Positions 49,001-61,729 of a stretch of 64,000 nucleotides of DNA are shown piece by piece. The number at the start of each line of letters is the position of its first letter. Within the stretch, counting starts at the first letter, position 1. Made by a program: the position numbers and the translations under genes. The notes beneath the pieces were generated by a model, which was not told the origin of the DNA, ran no database searches, and worked only from the letters and a program-made list of their open reading frames with translations. The stretch covers positions 45,041,229 through 45,105,228 of the forward strand of contig NC_088169.1 of NCBI RefSeq assembly GCF_028769735.1, in the 5' to 3' direction. This stretch comes from Zonotrichia leucophrys gambelii. Taxonomy: Eukaryota > Chordata > Aves > Passeriformes > Passerellidae.

Positions 49001-52000
49001 TTAAGCAATTCTAAATGAAAGGCGTTTTTATCAGAGTGCTAACCAATGTCATTCCTTTAAAACAGATTGTCTTACCACTATTAAAATTAATAGAATAATA
49101 AAAGACAATGCATCTACAGTTACACATTTGATAGAGTCCTATCAGTTCCTCTAATATAATGTATTTAACAAGACTGCATTTATTAAAATTAAAAAAAATA
49201 TATGCACACTTTTTTTGTCTTCCAGATTATTTTGCAATGTTACAGGAAATATTCTTCATTCATTCAGCTTGTATCAGCAGGAAATCCAAGCATATTAATG
49301 AATAATTAATGGAAATGAAGCAGTTGGAACAGGTATACCATTAAAATCAATAATTGAAATTATTTATGGATCTCTAAATAGGAATGTATGGGTAATTTTA
49401 ATAACACTGTCCCATTTGATACGATAAATATATAGAATATGTGGCACTGCTTGTCTGAAAAAGGTGTTAAATGATGGAAAGAGCAACAAAGTGTCGACTA
49501 TATGTCTCAGACACTTTCAAAACTTCAGAGATCTAATCAAAATACATGGACTTACATTGAAACTTATGGATACATCTACTCAGTCAAACAGGCTTGAGCA
49601 TTCATCCCTTATCATTGGCACTGATTGAACATTAATTTTCTTCCTGATTTCTTATCTAACCACCCCTTCCCAAAATAACTCTTTTAAGGATAAAGCATAA
49701 TATATTAATGGGGAGTCCGTGGTTCCCCTTGAAAGGGGAGGATAATGGACCCCCCCTTCATTCTTTTCTGTCCTCCAGTACTTAGGCTTTGCTCCAATAG
49801 TTTTCCAAAGTGTTCTTCCTCAAGGTAAAGCCACACCCCATGGCACAGAGCAGTATTCACGCTGCATTTTGAACTAAAGAAGTGATGTCTTTGTTGGACC
49901 TCAAATTCTTTTGAATACTTTGAGCTCAAAGTCCCACTCAAACACAATGGCAATGTGTTCTTTGAGTATGTTACCACTGAGCACCAGGATTAGGCTCAGA
50001 ATCAAGTGTTAGGGGTTTGGGAAAAAGCCAGCAAGCTGGTCCTAGAGTAGAGAGGGAGCAAGCCAGATGGTGTCACCTTGCCCTGGAGCCATTTATCTCC
50101 ATAGATGTGCTATTGCTCTGTGCAAAGGCTCTGCCCCAACTGGGCCAAGGCTCATATGCTCCATCGGAGCTCCCCTTGGCCTGCCTGGAGCATTGTTTTT
50201 AGCTTGTTTAAGTGTAATGACAATTTTCTGATGACCAAGTACTTATTAATTTCACTTTGCTCAAAATTTTGTGGCATAACCCCAATGTTTATAGTAATAG
50301 TAATGTGCTGATGACTTATGTGGATGGAAAGATTCACTGTTGACTTAAAAATGTAGTTTGGATGCAAAAAGGTCAGGTATGACAGAAAGGGCTTTGAGAA
50401 TGGAGCCCTGGGATGCAGGGTAAGTAATGTTATGGGACCATAACCAAAAGGGCACAGGATTATACTGGAGACCCGAAGACTATAAACCATATATGAACCA
50501 AACAAACATGCACCATATGAAGAACTACATAGCAAATTCAGGACCAGTAACAACAGAATAGCTGACCTTCCCATCTTGCCTCAAATATCCTGACTATAGA
50601 GATAGATATATAATAAACAGTGGGAGTTTTCCAGTACAACCTTTCTCATTTACTGTGAATAATTTTTATTTGCTTTATGCACTGTAACAGGTTGCAATGA
50701 GTAGTACCCTCCACAACTTGCCTGCCTGTAAAATCAAGCAGTAAATGTCAAAGATAACCATAGCCCTTTTTTGTAGCAGACAAAATACATTTGTGTGAAC
50801 TGTTTTCAAATACTAAAGTATTCAGACCTATTTGGTCCATGCATTTCAAATAACTCAGCACAAGGGATGAAGGAGGCATTTGTTAACTATGCTAGCCCTT
50901 TTTTAGGATACAGCCTGCTGAAATAAAATCACAATCAGAAAAATCACAGCACGGAAGAACACTGGTTTCAGAAATGAGTTATGGCATTTTTCTATATTGG
51001 TATCATGAACAATTGATGGATTTAGGTTTGAGAGAACTAACCAAAGAATTTTTTATTTACAGATGAATATTTGGCAATAAACTATTAAAGAAACCTGGGA
51101 TCAACAGGTGGGTAACTATTGCAGAGTGAGAAACCTTTTGGAAGCCAATTTATTATCCCCTATAAAATCTGTAAACAGATCATGAGCAGATCATGAGCTG
51201 ACAGTAGATATACTACTACAGAAAATCCTAGTAGCATTTCTGGATAATAGCAGAGTCCATCAGAAAAAAAAACATAAAAAAAGAAGAAAATAATAACTGT
51301 CTATTTTTCAAATACCAGATCTGTGAAGGTTGTATAACTAAAGTGCTAGCAGCTGAGCCTTTCCTTTTCATCTGCAAAGTGCTTTCCAGGACCATTTCAA
51401 ATCAGCAAAGGCTCCAGCATGACCTGATATGGCCAGATGTGAGCTTGAAGTTTAGTGCTTCGCACTAATAAAAATTATAATTATTTGCCAAAAAAAGATT
51501 AGGTGGCAGAAATATGATTGGAAATTACCAAGAAACAGAGAAATTAAAAAATATATATATATATATATAAAATGAATCCCATAGGTTTTACTCCACAGGC
51601 ATATTGGACACAGCAAATTTCTAAGCTGGCAGATGTGGCTTAGATTGAATGGCTCATGTTGTGTAATATTCTAACTCTGACGAGAAGTGCTGAGGTTTGA
51701 ATCTAAATCAGACATTTTGTTACTGACTTCTAATTGCTAAAAATATTTATGTTTTTTTTTTTTTTAGGGCAGATCATACTTTCAAATAAAATAAAATAGA
51801 TATTAACATCACGCCATTGTTCAAATGTGCTGAAATTTTTAGACTGTTTCTGAAATATTTCAGCTTTTTTCCTAGTCTTGCCTAAAAAAATTCTTTATTT
51901 GATTTAATTAGTTTCATAGTACAATGAGTGAAAATATGCATATTTCCCTTTTCATTATCAAACTAGTCTTAAGGTGGGATAATTTCCGCAAATTTTTGCT

Positions 52001-52704
52001 GTCTCAGGTTGACCTCTGTTGTCAGAGAGAGAAAACACTGTAAAAGTGTGACTTGTCCCACTTTTCATTGCTATCAAGAACTGAATTTGACATAGCACTC
52101 TATTTCAGTTTCCTGATTGTGAAATATGAATAACAACACTTGCTAACTTTAAAGAATGTGTTAAATATAAATCAGTGGTTTATTGCCTGATCAGATATTG
52201 TACCTGATAGCCCTGGGAACAGTCCTTGTGATTCCTTTCTTACTGATTATCCACTTTAAAAATCTGTGACAAGACTTAGCATTTTATCTTATAGCTATTC
52301 CTTGACTGTAATGAACTTTTATGTACCCCATTGCCAGAAAAAGAGACATAAATTACATCAATTAGTGTGATATAAATCTATTTTTTATTAATTTTTGGTA
52401 ACCTCTTATGGGTTAAAAAGGCATCAATTTCACATGTAGGAATTTGTACCTATGCACTGAGTCAGATTGTATTCCACCTCACTTTAATTATCCTCTAAAT
52501 GAATTTTGTACTAGCATTGAGATGAGACATCCGAACCTGTAACTCTCCAGATATCCTTTTTTTCAGGAATTAAGGTATAAAGCAGAATACCAACCCAAGA
52601 ACCTGCACAATGGGTAAATTCACACTGTTTTTCTGTAACAATGGTAACAAGATGAACAAATAGAGGACAAAACCAGCCCCAGATATGTTATTTGTTTCAG
52701 TCAT
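46059..52704. other. Mostly AT-rich DNA without recognised genes
   Basis: Most of this block is AT-rich single-copy DNA. Two GC-richer islands stand out. One lies at about 46130-46330, with GGGAGGGTTTCACCCTGG and ATTTATATAAATAC. The other lies at about 49990-50200, with CAGCAAGCTGGTCCTAG and GGGCCAAGGCTCATATGCTC. Both could be LTR debris, but I could not assign them. The stretch 49040-49480 is dense in ATTA cores and may be conserved noncoding DNA. An (AT)n run lies at 51548-51569. Confidence 0.5.
51548..51569. repeat. (AT)n microsatellite
   Basis: Short alternating A/T run of about ten dinucleotides. Simple repeat. Confidence 0.8.
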
Positions 52705-53310
52705 AAAATCATAGAATGCATAGAATCATAGCATGTTCTACACTGGAAGGGACCTTTAAAGATAATCTAGTTCCAACCTCCAGTGCCATGGGCAAGAATT
52801 CTTCCCATGAGACCAGGTTGCTCCAAGTCCCCATCAAACTGGCCTTAAATACTTCCAGGGACAGGGCACCCACTACCTCTCTGGGCAGCCCATTCCAGCA
52901 TCCAATCACCCTCACAGCAAAGAATTTTCTCCTAACATCTAATCTAAATCTACCTTCTTCCAGCCTAAAGCCATTACATCTTGTCCTGTCGCTAGATGTC
53001 CTTGCAAAAAGTCCCTCCCCAGCTTTCTCATAGGCCACTTTCAAGTACTGATTTGTGCTTAGTGAAGCCATGTTCCAAATCATCTCCTTATTTTCCATGT
53101 GTTTTAGCACAGTTTCCTGGAGAATCTGCTCCATGATCTTGCTGGTCACAGAGTTGAGACTGACTGGAGTGTCACTCAGGCCTTCCTTTTTCCTCTTCTA
53201 AAAACAAGGGATATGTTTCCCCTTTTCTGCCACAACTTCTCAAACACGGTGGCTAGTGGCTTAGCCTTTTGCAGGTTCCTGCTTTGTCTGCTCTTTCTTG
53301 GTAGTCCATC
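52705..53310 (-). mobile_element. CR1 with internal deletion of the RT core
   Basis: Minus-strand CR1. From left to right on the plus strand: tail (ATAGAATGCATAGAATCATA), 3' untranslated region (GGAAGGGACCTTTAAAGATA), RT C-terminal region, then a jump to the N-terminal RT region. On the minus strand the order is an RGNISLVFRRGKRK-like start (about 53230), KIMEQILQETVLKHMENKE-like (about 53080-53140), then directly KVAYEKAGEGLFARTSSD-like (about 52980-53035). The catalytic F-A-D-D region between them, about 0.9 kb in a full element, is absent. The junction lies near 53046-53051. The frame stays open across it for 146 codons, but without the active site no RT can result. Confidence 0.9.
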
Positions 53311-56300
53311 AATTAGAATGACTTGACAGGTTTGTCCTTGATTATTGTTTGTTAGCGCTAATTTGCCAGGGTTTATGTCTCTCCAAGTTCTGTCTCACTC
53401 CCTTTCCTTATCCTTCCAACTGAAAAAAATAAACACCTTCACAACCTACATACCCTTCCCAGTTTGCGTGATTGATCAGGTTTGCTGTCTTCACCATGTA
53501 CATTACTGCATATTGGTCAGGCTTCTCTCTGTATGTTCTTGTTTTGTGGCTCCTTTGACCAGGTACCCTTAGAGAAGCAGGCCCTCTCCTTACACTTGCT
53601 CCTTTAATTAGCACTTTCATGCAGGGTGCAGATACCTTCATATTGACCTGGTATAACTGGTGAGTGCCCACAAAGAGAGTGTTTCACATTCTCCATTTCC
53701 CCCATCTCCAAGTTTTTTATTCTGTCGTCTTTTGGCAACAGTCAACTCTTAGTTCAGGGCTGAGGAACTATTTCATTGTTCAGCTACACTTCTATGCCAC
53801 TACAGCAGTGGGATAAGGAAGAGATTTCTAGTGAGATTTCTATCCCAAACCTAACCACAGCTGTCTTCTGAGTTTTACATGACAGAAAAAACAAATCATC
53901 ATTTTGCTTGTACATTGTGTGTAAGACTATAGTGTTTTAACAGGTAAGAGAAGTCTTTGCTTGCTCTTCTGAATTACATTTATAGGAAAAATGTTTTAGA
54001 GAAAAAAAAGGAGGCAAGATAAATTCCGTTACTTCTTTTGAAGTGCTGGACATATAAACTTGAAAATATATTTGTTATTCCATTTCTGTCTTCAAATCTT
54101 AGTATTTTGATTTCAGAAAAAAAATAAGCTACACTTACAAACTAGTCAGTGATATTAGGAAGTACTACTTTGCTTGTCTAAGAAATTATATGTTAATTTA
54201 ACCTTTATTCAATGGTTTTCAAATGTACTGACTAAATGAAATTAGCTGTCAAATTATTTTCTGATATTTAATACGTCCTCAGTTACTTATGATTTTTTTC
54301 TGGTCCAGAGCTCCTGCTTATGAGTTATACCTATATAAACACAGAATTATTATAGAGTAAGAATATTACACAAATTTCCTGAAAATGGCTCCAGCTAAGG
54401 TGTGGGCCAACCAACTCTGTCATATTTAAAAGGTCACACATTCAATAGAGAAAACTCAAATAATAACAGGGTTTGTTCACCACTCAAGTTCATAAAAGAC
54501 AGAATATTTGAGCCCTTTAGCAAGTAATTTCAATTCTAAGACAAAATGTTCTTAGGGCCGGTCTCTTACAGTAGGTCTCTTGCATAAAAGCTCTTGACTC
54601 TTGCTTCTCTAAAAAATTATTTAGAATACTTAAACCCATATATATTGAGAAATCCTGTGGAAAGTTTTAAGATGACTTTAAGGTATGAATTCAATTACAA
54701 AAATATATTTCTGTCTATTCTGTTTGTGTTTCAACCATAGAAGCCTAATAGTGTCACCAGCCAGCGGTGAACACAGTAAATAATTCCTTACAGTTCTGTA
54801 TCATCAATTTTTAGCATAGCTTCAGTCCAGCATTTTAGATTTCTGGGCTAGGACAGCACTGCAACCTTAGTTGTCTATTGAAAAGAATGGTTTTACCTCC
54901 TAAAATTATTTATGAAGGAAAAAAATACTTCAGAAATTCAGCCTATGTTTAATATTTGGGATTTGGAATCCATCAAGCATGTTTCCTGGAGAAATGCCAT
55001 TCAGGATTTAATTTGCTTTAAAGACTAAAGGCATAGGGCCAAACTATTTACTGAAGGCCAATTCATGCACATCCAGGCCTCCTAAATATCCATTCAATTG
55101 CATTACTCTCCCACTTCCTGGAATAGTTTAATCTTTTTTTGTAAGTGCAGTGATGAAAGAGGTGCTGTGGCACAAAGAAGCACAAATGAGGGCCAGGATG
55201 AACAAGGTTTTGATACAGGGATAGGAAGAAAACCACATTTAAACAACATAATCCAGGCAGTTGCCAAGAAGAACTGGAACAGATTCAGTCAATGTCATAA
55301 AAACCAGAATTCAGAATGCATTTTTAATTTAAATTTATATACTAATTGCATTTAGTATGCAATTTAGACCACTAGTATGTCCTAAAGAGCACTGAGCATC
55401 TTCAGTGTCCCTTTAAGAATAAACAGAAGTGTCCCAAATATATGAGTATTTCAGGACAGCAAACTGCCCTAATACAATATAAATAAAAAGAATGGAAACA
55501 ACCCAACTGACATTCCCTTCAGAATGTTACTTTCTCATATCATATTTGCAGGCTAGGGATGGAATCCTAAATCTTGACAAAAAGTAGGTGTTGAGATAGA
55601 TGGAAGATTGCCTTCCCTAAGGGCAGGGAAGCAAACAATGCACATGTAAAACATAACGAAAACAATCATCCTGTCTTTCCACGGTTTGAAGCTCCTGCCC
55701 CAGAAATAGGACCTGCTGTTAAACAATGGGAATTTCTAACTACACAAGCTCTAACAGCTTTTTTTTTCTTTCATAAGTCTCAGCTTGTTTTCTTTACATC
55801 CTAGATAGCAGAGAAACACTAAATCTGGGATACTTTCCTATTGTCTGTTTGCATGAGAACTTAGTTATATGTAAAATACATGGACACTCATTGACTACAA
55901 TGTCCATAATCACACATTTATGAATATTTAGTGCTCATTAGTAAATTCTCCATCTCTCTGGAGATTGGTTCCAAATGCTGCTTTCAAACTGTCCGTCCCA
56001 GATAAATTAATCCCTTCCCAAGATGTTTCTAGCTTCCAGCTTTTTATAATTTTATTATGTCTCCTTTTGTTTGGAAAAGGGAATTAGTGTATTTTTCAAG
56101 CTTCCCTAATTAAGAACATAAAATATGAAATATTATTGTCTTAGAAAATGGCCCTTGTGGTCATTTCTACAATGATTGTTGGGTGTCTAACTTGTATTTA
56201 GGAGACTTAGCTCCTTCTGAAATCAGTAGCTGTTTAAGAAAAACTGTCTTCCACATTTCAAACCAAATGAGTCAAGAAAACATTTAAGTGTTTAACTCAT

Positions 56301-59300
56301 AAACTGTAATTGACTTTTCAGGTTTGCTCTCAGGAAACAGTTTATTTTCTCAAATAAAGGACATGGTTGCTGTGTGAACAACTCCTGGGGAAACCAATTT
56401 CACTATATAAGTTGAATTCCATAGGGTTTAGAGGGGAAAATGTGATTTTTTTTAAAGTAACCATCATGTGCCTATAACAGATGAATAATGGAGGTAAATT
56501 CTTTTTATTATTTCCTTATGGTCGTGAATCTGCTCAGTTAAGAATGACCTTCATTTGCTACTTTTGAAGAGATAACAGATGGAATCAGTAGAATAAGTCA
56601 TATTCAGATATACATTTAAGTGGATAGACAGAAAATTGAATGCAATAAAAGATAGGAGAAAGCAAAATGATGGGGATAAATTGTAAGATATTACAAGGTT
56701 CTGAAAGCTAGGAATCAGGAAAAGCTGGGATTAAAAGAAATGTGACATACATAAAAAGATAGGGAAGAGGAAAATATAAAAGACCGGGTTCAAAGTTTTT
56801 ATTCATACTACTTTTCAGGTCTTGTGTTAGCAAATTTGGAGGTTTTAATCTGTTAAAACCGACAAAAGTATCCTCTCATTTGACATTGTCCTTCTAAGTA
56901 TCTGCATACTTTATTCTTGTTTACTAAAATTATTAATAAATAATATTCAGTAATATCGGATTACTGAACTTCTTAAATTATTCATAAATGACATGTAAAG
57001 AGACTTTTATTTTAATTCTTGGATCAGACCAGGTTTCTCTTCTTTGTGTAACTATCAAAATTCTTTCTTATTGAAACAAGTGTCCAAAGGTAATGTACTA
57101 AATCACAGATTTTTTTTCTTTGCTAGATTTGTAGTTGTATTCACCTTTTAGAAAAGTGAAAAAAATTCATCTCTGTGGTGCTCCACCAGATGTATTAGCA
57201 TAATCAGTGATATGCTTCTTTAAAGCTGTGTTCATATTGAAAAAACATGAATGTGAACTTTGTGCTAATTAGACACATGAAAAATCCAGTGAGATGCAAA
57301 GTGTTAGACATAATGGTACCTCAGATTACACATTTTAATCTAAACTGTGATGTTAATACATAATGCTAATGATACCACAGAAATTAATTCAAACAGATAT
57401 ATTGTAACATACTACTAGGCTTAAGTGCATTTCTCTTTAGAGGTTTCTAATCTACTGCCTAATTATCTAATTAGTAACAAGTATTTCTAATTTTTTAAAC
57501 TTTTAATGAGAAATCTTGGCAGGCTGCATACTGTTTTCTCTTTTAGCAGAAAATATATAAAACATAATTGCTACTTATGAGCAATGATGTATCTTTATCA
57601 ATTTATACCATGATATGTCAGGGCAATATTTTAAAGCCTATACTTGGCAGTAAAAGGCAATGAATCCATAACTTTTCTGTGACATCTAAAACTTCAGAGA
57701 GTGCTAAGGAAAAGGTGCAGGCAGCCTCAGTATCTTTCTGGACATATTTTGATGCCATGCCAGCACTGAATAAAAACATTCGTGCCCCTGTCTATTCCTA
57801 CTGATCATGAGCAGCAAGGCTTGAGAAGATAAAATAATTTTAGCTTATGGATTTTGTGCTTCCTACTCCAGTGTATGTGTGGTAATGAAAAGAGAATCAT
57901 TACATGTTAATCTGGACCCATTTTTAAAATCTTTATCCATGCACATAGTGTCCCATCCTTTGAATAAATGGAACTGTTAATGTTCTGTTCAGTAAGAAAG
58001 AGCCTTGTGACATAGGAAAGAAAACAGGTAAGCAAGCTTTTGAAGAAAATAAATTACTGTTATACATGTGATTCTCTTGTATATCTTCCTACAGAAGAAG
58101 TACAGTAGAAAATTTGCATCAGGAAACAGAACAGTTTTGGGAAAATGTCTCTTTTGATTTCTTAGTAACTTCAGGATAAAATTGTGCTACTCTAAGGAAG
58201 CCACTACAGCAAGACTCACAAATTTATCACCACACACCTAGCCCAAGAATTGTTAACATTTCAGAATAACTTTTTAGTTTACCACACTTCGCTACAGACA
58301 ACTTCTCTTTCAAGACTGAATTCCTTAAAAAACACAGGCCAGTCTTATCCTTTCTCCTAAACTGCTACTTCTGCCCACTCTTTCAAACTTGGTAACTCCA
58401 CACTGTGTGCAAAGGGTTCTCTGATTTCCTCCCTGCACTTCAGCTCTTCTAGGAGTGATTTCAGTCTAACTCCTCATGCATCTGCAGAATCATGCTTCTC
58501 TTCAGTAACAAAGTATAGATCTGTCTCTCAAAATGATCTTCTGGAAAAGTTTCTTTGCAGAGTTTTCTCATCTTACTTAGTTATCCAAGAAAATGAATAG
58601 AATTCTCTATTTCCACAACTAAGCTGAATGAAACACTGGGAAGAAGGCTTAGTTCATAGCAAGGATAGTGAAAGTGTAATTTTTGTAAGCAATTTTTGCC
58701 AAAACATTTCTTACAAACTTTACAAAGACTTTGCACATACACTTTTTATGTTGCCATTCTTGCATCAAAATCTTCCTATAAACAAAAAGAAACAAAAAAG
58801 ATATAAAAAGCAAATAATCCACTGTTAGTGGAATTAATAGTTTTCAGTCTTATGGTCCCAATCACCTACTTAATAAAGTCTTAATAATAATGCATTTCAA
58901 GCCTGCATACAGTAAATACCTTCCCAGTAATTGACCCCTTTCTCTAGTAAAAAAATGACAAATTTTTTCTATTTTGGTAGACCAAAGCTTTTTAGAATAT
59001 GTTCATATTGTCTACCTGCAACTAAAAAAGAACTGAAAAAAAGTTTAATAGTCCTCAAACTAAATATTTGGTTCAAATTAGATATATTTTATATCTAGAA
59101 GCTGAATTCCCCCACTTATAACTGATATACCATGTATAAAACTATAGATGGCCTTACTATAGGAACTAAAGGAAGTATTCAATATTTTTTCCTGATATTA
59201 TTTTTTCATGCTTGAATGGTGTTTACATCATTCATATGCTGCAAACTCTTTGGTTTAGCTCCCTGTTTGATTGTGGAATCATTCTGCCTTTCACCCTAAT

Positions 59301-60805
59301 TATTTTCTAAGAAAATCGTGTTGTCATTTCTGGGTATGATGAAGAGGTCAGAGCACACTGGGATCTCACTTCTCCTGGATTTCAGAGATTTTTATTTTGG
59401 CGTCTTGCACAAATAAATTTGGAAGTAAATCACAAAGGCAATAATCCTAATCAGACAGCACTCTTCCAGAAAGTGCATTGCTCAGGCTTCTTGATCAACA
59501 CAGGGGTGCTGAACTCTGGTGTTTTGCTTTGGTTTTATTTAGATCCCTTTCTAGTGAGTGAATTACAGAGAACAGATAATGACACAAATAAGGTAGATTA
59601 GAGGGAAGGCATATTTTTAATGCACTTAATAAATGACTCATAAAAATGCTAAACCACAGATGTCAAATTACTCTGACTGTACAATCTCAGATACTTTCTG
59701 GCAAAATTTTCCACTCAGTCAGTTCTCTATATTTCACAGTATTGTGAGTAGTGCTGGTGAAAACAAATTAAATACACCCCAAGTTTTCTTTCTTTTTTCC
59801 TTCAAAAGACCATTAGAAGATCTGAAGCTAAATCCAAATAATTTAGTTTTTTTTTAAACTGGGAAAATTGAGTGCAGATAAATTGCTTGTGGGACTTAGG
59901 GTTTTAACTGCTTAAAATATTATTTGCAAAAATTTCATATTAATGGTTTAAAATGGGCACCCTTGGCAGTGCTTTATCAAATATGTACACTTAATAGAGT
60001 ATTTTGAACATATAAATTAGATATGAAAATATTAAAAATAAAAATATATTCTGAATATTCAGATTTTTGGCTTACGTAAACCAATTCAATGGAATTATGG
60101 AGTTAAAAGCATGAGAAATTGTTCAGGGAGACTTGACCTATCTTTTGTCCTTTGGTTCAGGGTCTGAGACACTTTTAACCACAGTGGCATACAAGCAAAC
60201 ATATCAATAAGAGTGCATATTATTCCCCCTCAGGGTTGTGGAACCTCATTAATAATGCCAGCCAACATTGTTTTCAGGGTCAATTCATGCTTCAGTTTTC
60301 TAATCTCCAAGACCAAACTACTATAAAAATATATGAAAACCCTATTTTGCTGGTTCGTGAAAACTCAGAAGCTTATCATCTGTCAAAAAGTGATCTTTCT
60401 TGCTCAGGCTTTCTGTCTCTCTCTTTTATTAAATACAACTCTTCACCTCAACCCCAAGTGCTGCAGATCCATCCGCCTTTTTGACAAAACAGTCTTCTCA
60501 AACTTCTGAAATTTTCAGAGTTTAGCTTCCATGAGCATTTTCTTATGCTTCAGCTATCTGAGACTTGGTGCTGTATTTTATAATGCGGATCCCAAACACC
60601 CCAAGCTCCTTGTAATTTTCTTTAATTTAAGAAAAACAATTAATTTATTTAATTATACCCTTATTAGGAAAGAAACGAAAAAAAAAAACATAGATAATTC
60701 TTTAGTTCAAAAATTAGTTTTTAATTTATTTTTCTAAACATATAGAATTTTGCCAATAAAACATATCAGTAAATTACGAATTCAGTACTGTATCAAAAAA
60801 TAAAA
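53311..60805. other. AT-rich single-copy DNA without genes
   Basis: No exon, RNA gene or dispersed repeat recognised over about 7.5 kb. The part 53340-53700 is less AT-rich than the rest but unassigned. The part 57170-57500 contains dense TAATTA and CTAATTAG cores and might be conserved noncoding DNA. Confidence 0.6.
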
Positions 60806-61196
60806 GCATAGAATCATAGGATCATTAGGGCTGGAAAAAACCTCTAAGATCATTGAGTTCAGTTGTTAGCTCAGCATCACAATGTTCCCCATTAAACCAT
60901 GTATCCATGTGCTGCATCCCCAATCCTTCTGAACATTTCCAGGGATGGGGACTGCTGAACCACCTACAGCTGGCCTCAGCCATTAATGCAGCCTGCCCAG
61001 ATCCCTCTGTAGAACCTTCCTACCCTCCAGAAGGTCCTGTTGAACTTTGTCATCTCCAAACTCTCTGAGGGTGCACTCAGTCCCCTAATCCAGCTCAATA
61101 AAGGTATTAAACAGAATTGGCCCACAAACTGTGTCCTGGGAAACACAATTTACAACCATCCACCAGCTGGATTTAACTCCATTCACAGAAAGAGTA
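60806..61196 (-). mobile_element. CR1 with internal deletion, RT core plus 3' end
   Basis: Minus-strand CR1. 60806-60960 is the 3' end: tail GCATAGAATCATAGGATCAT, then TTAAACCATGTATCCATGTG, and CATTTCCAGGGATGGGGACT. From about 60961 the sequence jumps to the RT core. On the minus strand this part encodes VNGVKSS-like, then FNTFI-like, then the catalytic box at 61049-61060 as F-G-D-D instead of F-A-D-D, then LLEGRK-like and LQRDLGRLH-like residues. The RT C-terminal region that should lie between the two parts is missing. The element also stops short on the right near 61196. It is inactive. Confidence 0.85.
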
Positions 61197-61729
61197 AATT
61201 AAATGATAATATTGTTACAATTCAGGAAACCCTAGGAATGTTTTTATAAAATGCTTATTAAAATCTAAAGATATTGAAACTAAAAATAATTGATCAAAAT
61301 AAAAAATCTACCTTTTTTTCCCCCATTTGGTTTGATGAAAGATTTGCATTTTCCAAAGAATATTACTAAAAATGCAGGATAGTAAATATTTCTAGTTCAG
61401 TAAGCAGTGTTACACTTCATTGAGTTCTCTGAAATAAGCCTATCTTTAATTTCCATGTATGTTTTTGGATAGAAAGGGTGACTTAGCATTTCTGGATTGG
61501 TTTAACAGCTTGTCTGTGTTTGTTTGTATGTCTAATTTAATTTCATTTTGCTGACCTATACATTTGCTTTAATTACTTTATTTGCTGTGTGAAGCTAAGA
61601 AATAAAAAATCTTGGTAAGTCTTAGCTTTGGCAGACTTAACTTTGTGATCCCAAGCAAGTCATCAAAATTCACTCACTTAAAAATTTGTTAAATGGAGCA
61701 ATAAAATCACAGTTTACCTAATTAAGGAC
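61197..61729. other. AT-rich unannotated spacer
   Basis: AT-rich sequence between a CR1 copy and an LTR. No gene or repeat recognised. Confidence 0.6.

Noticed and set aside
52709..53149. 146-codon frame on the minus strand as a host gene
   Set aside because: Its sequence is CR1 RT with the catalytic core deleted; it is annotated as part of the retrotransposon.
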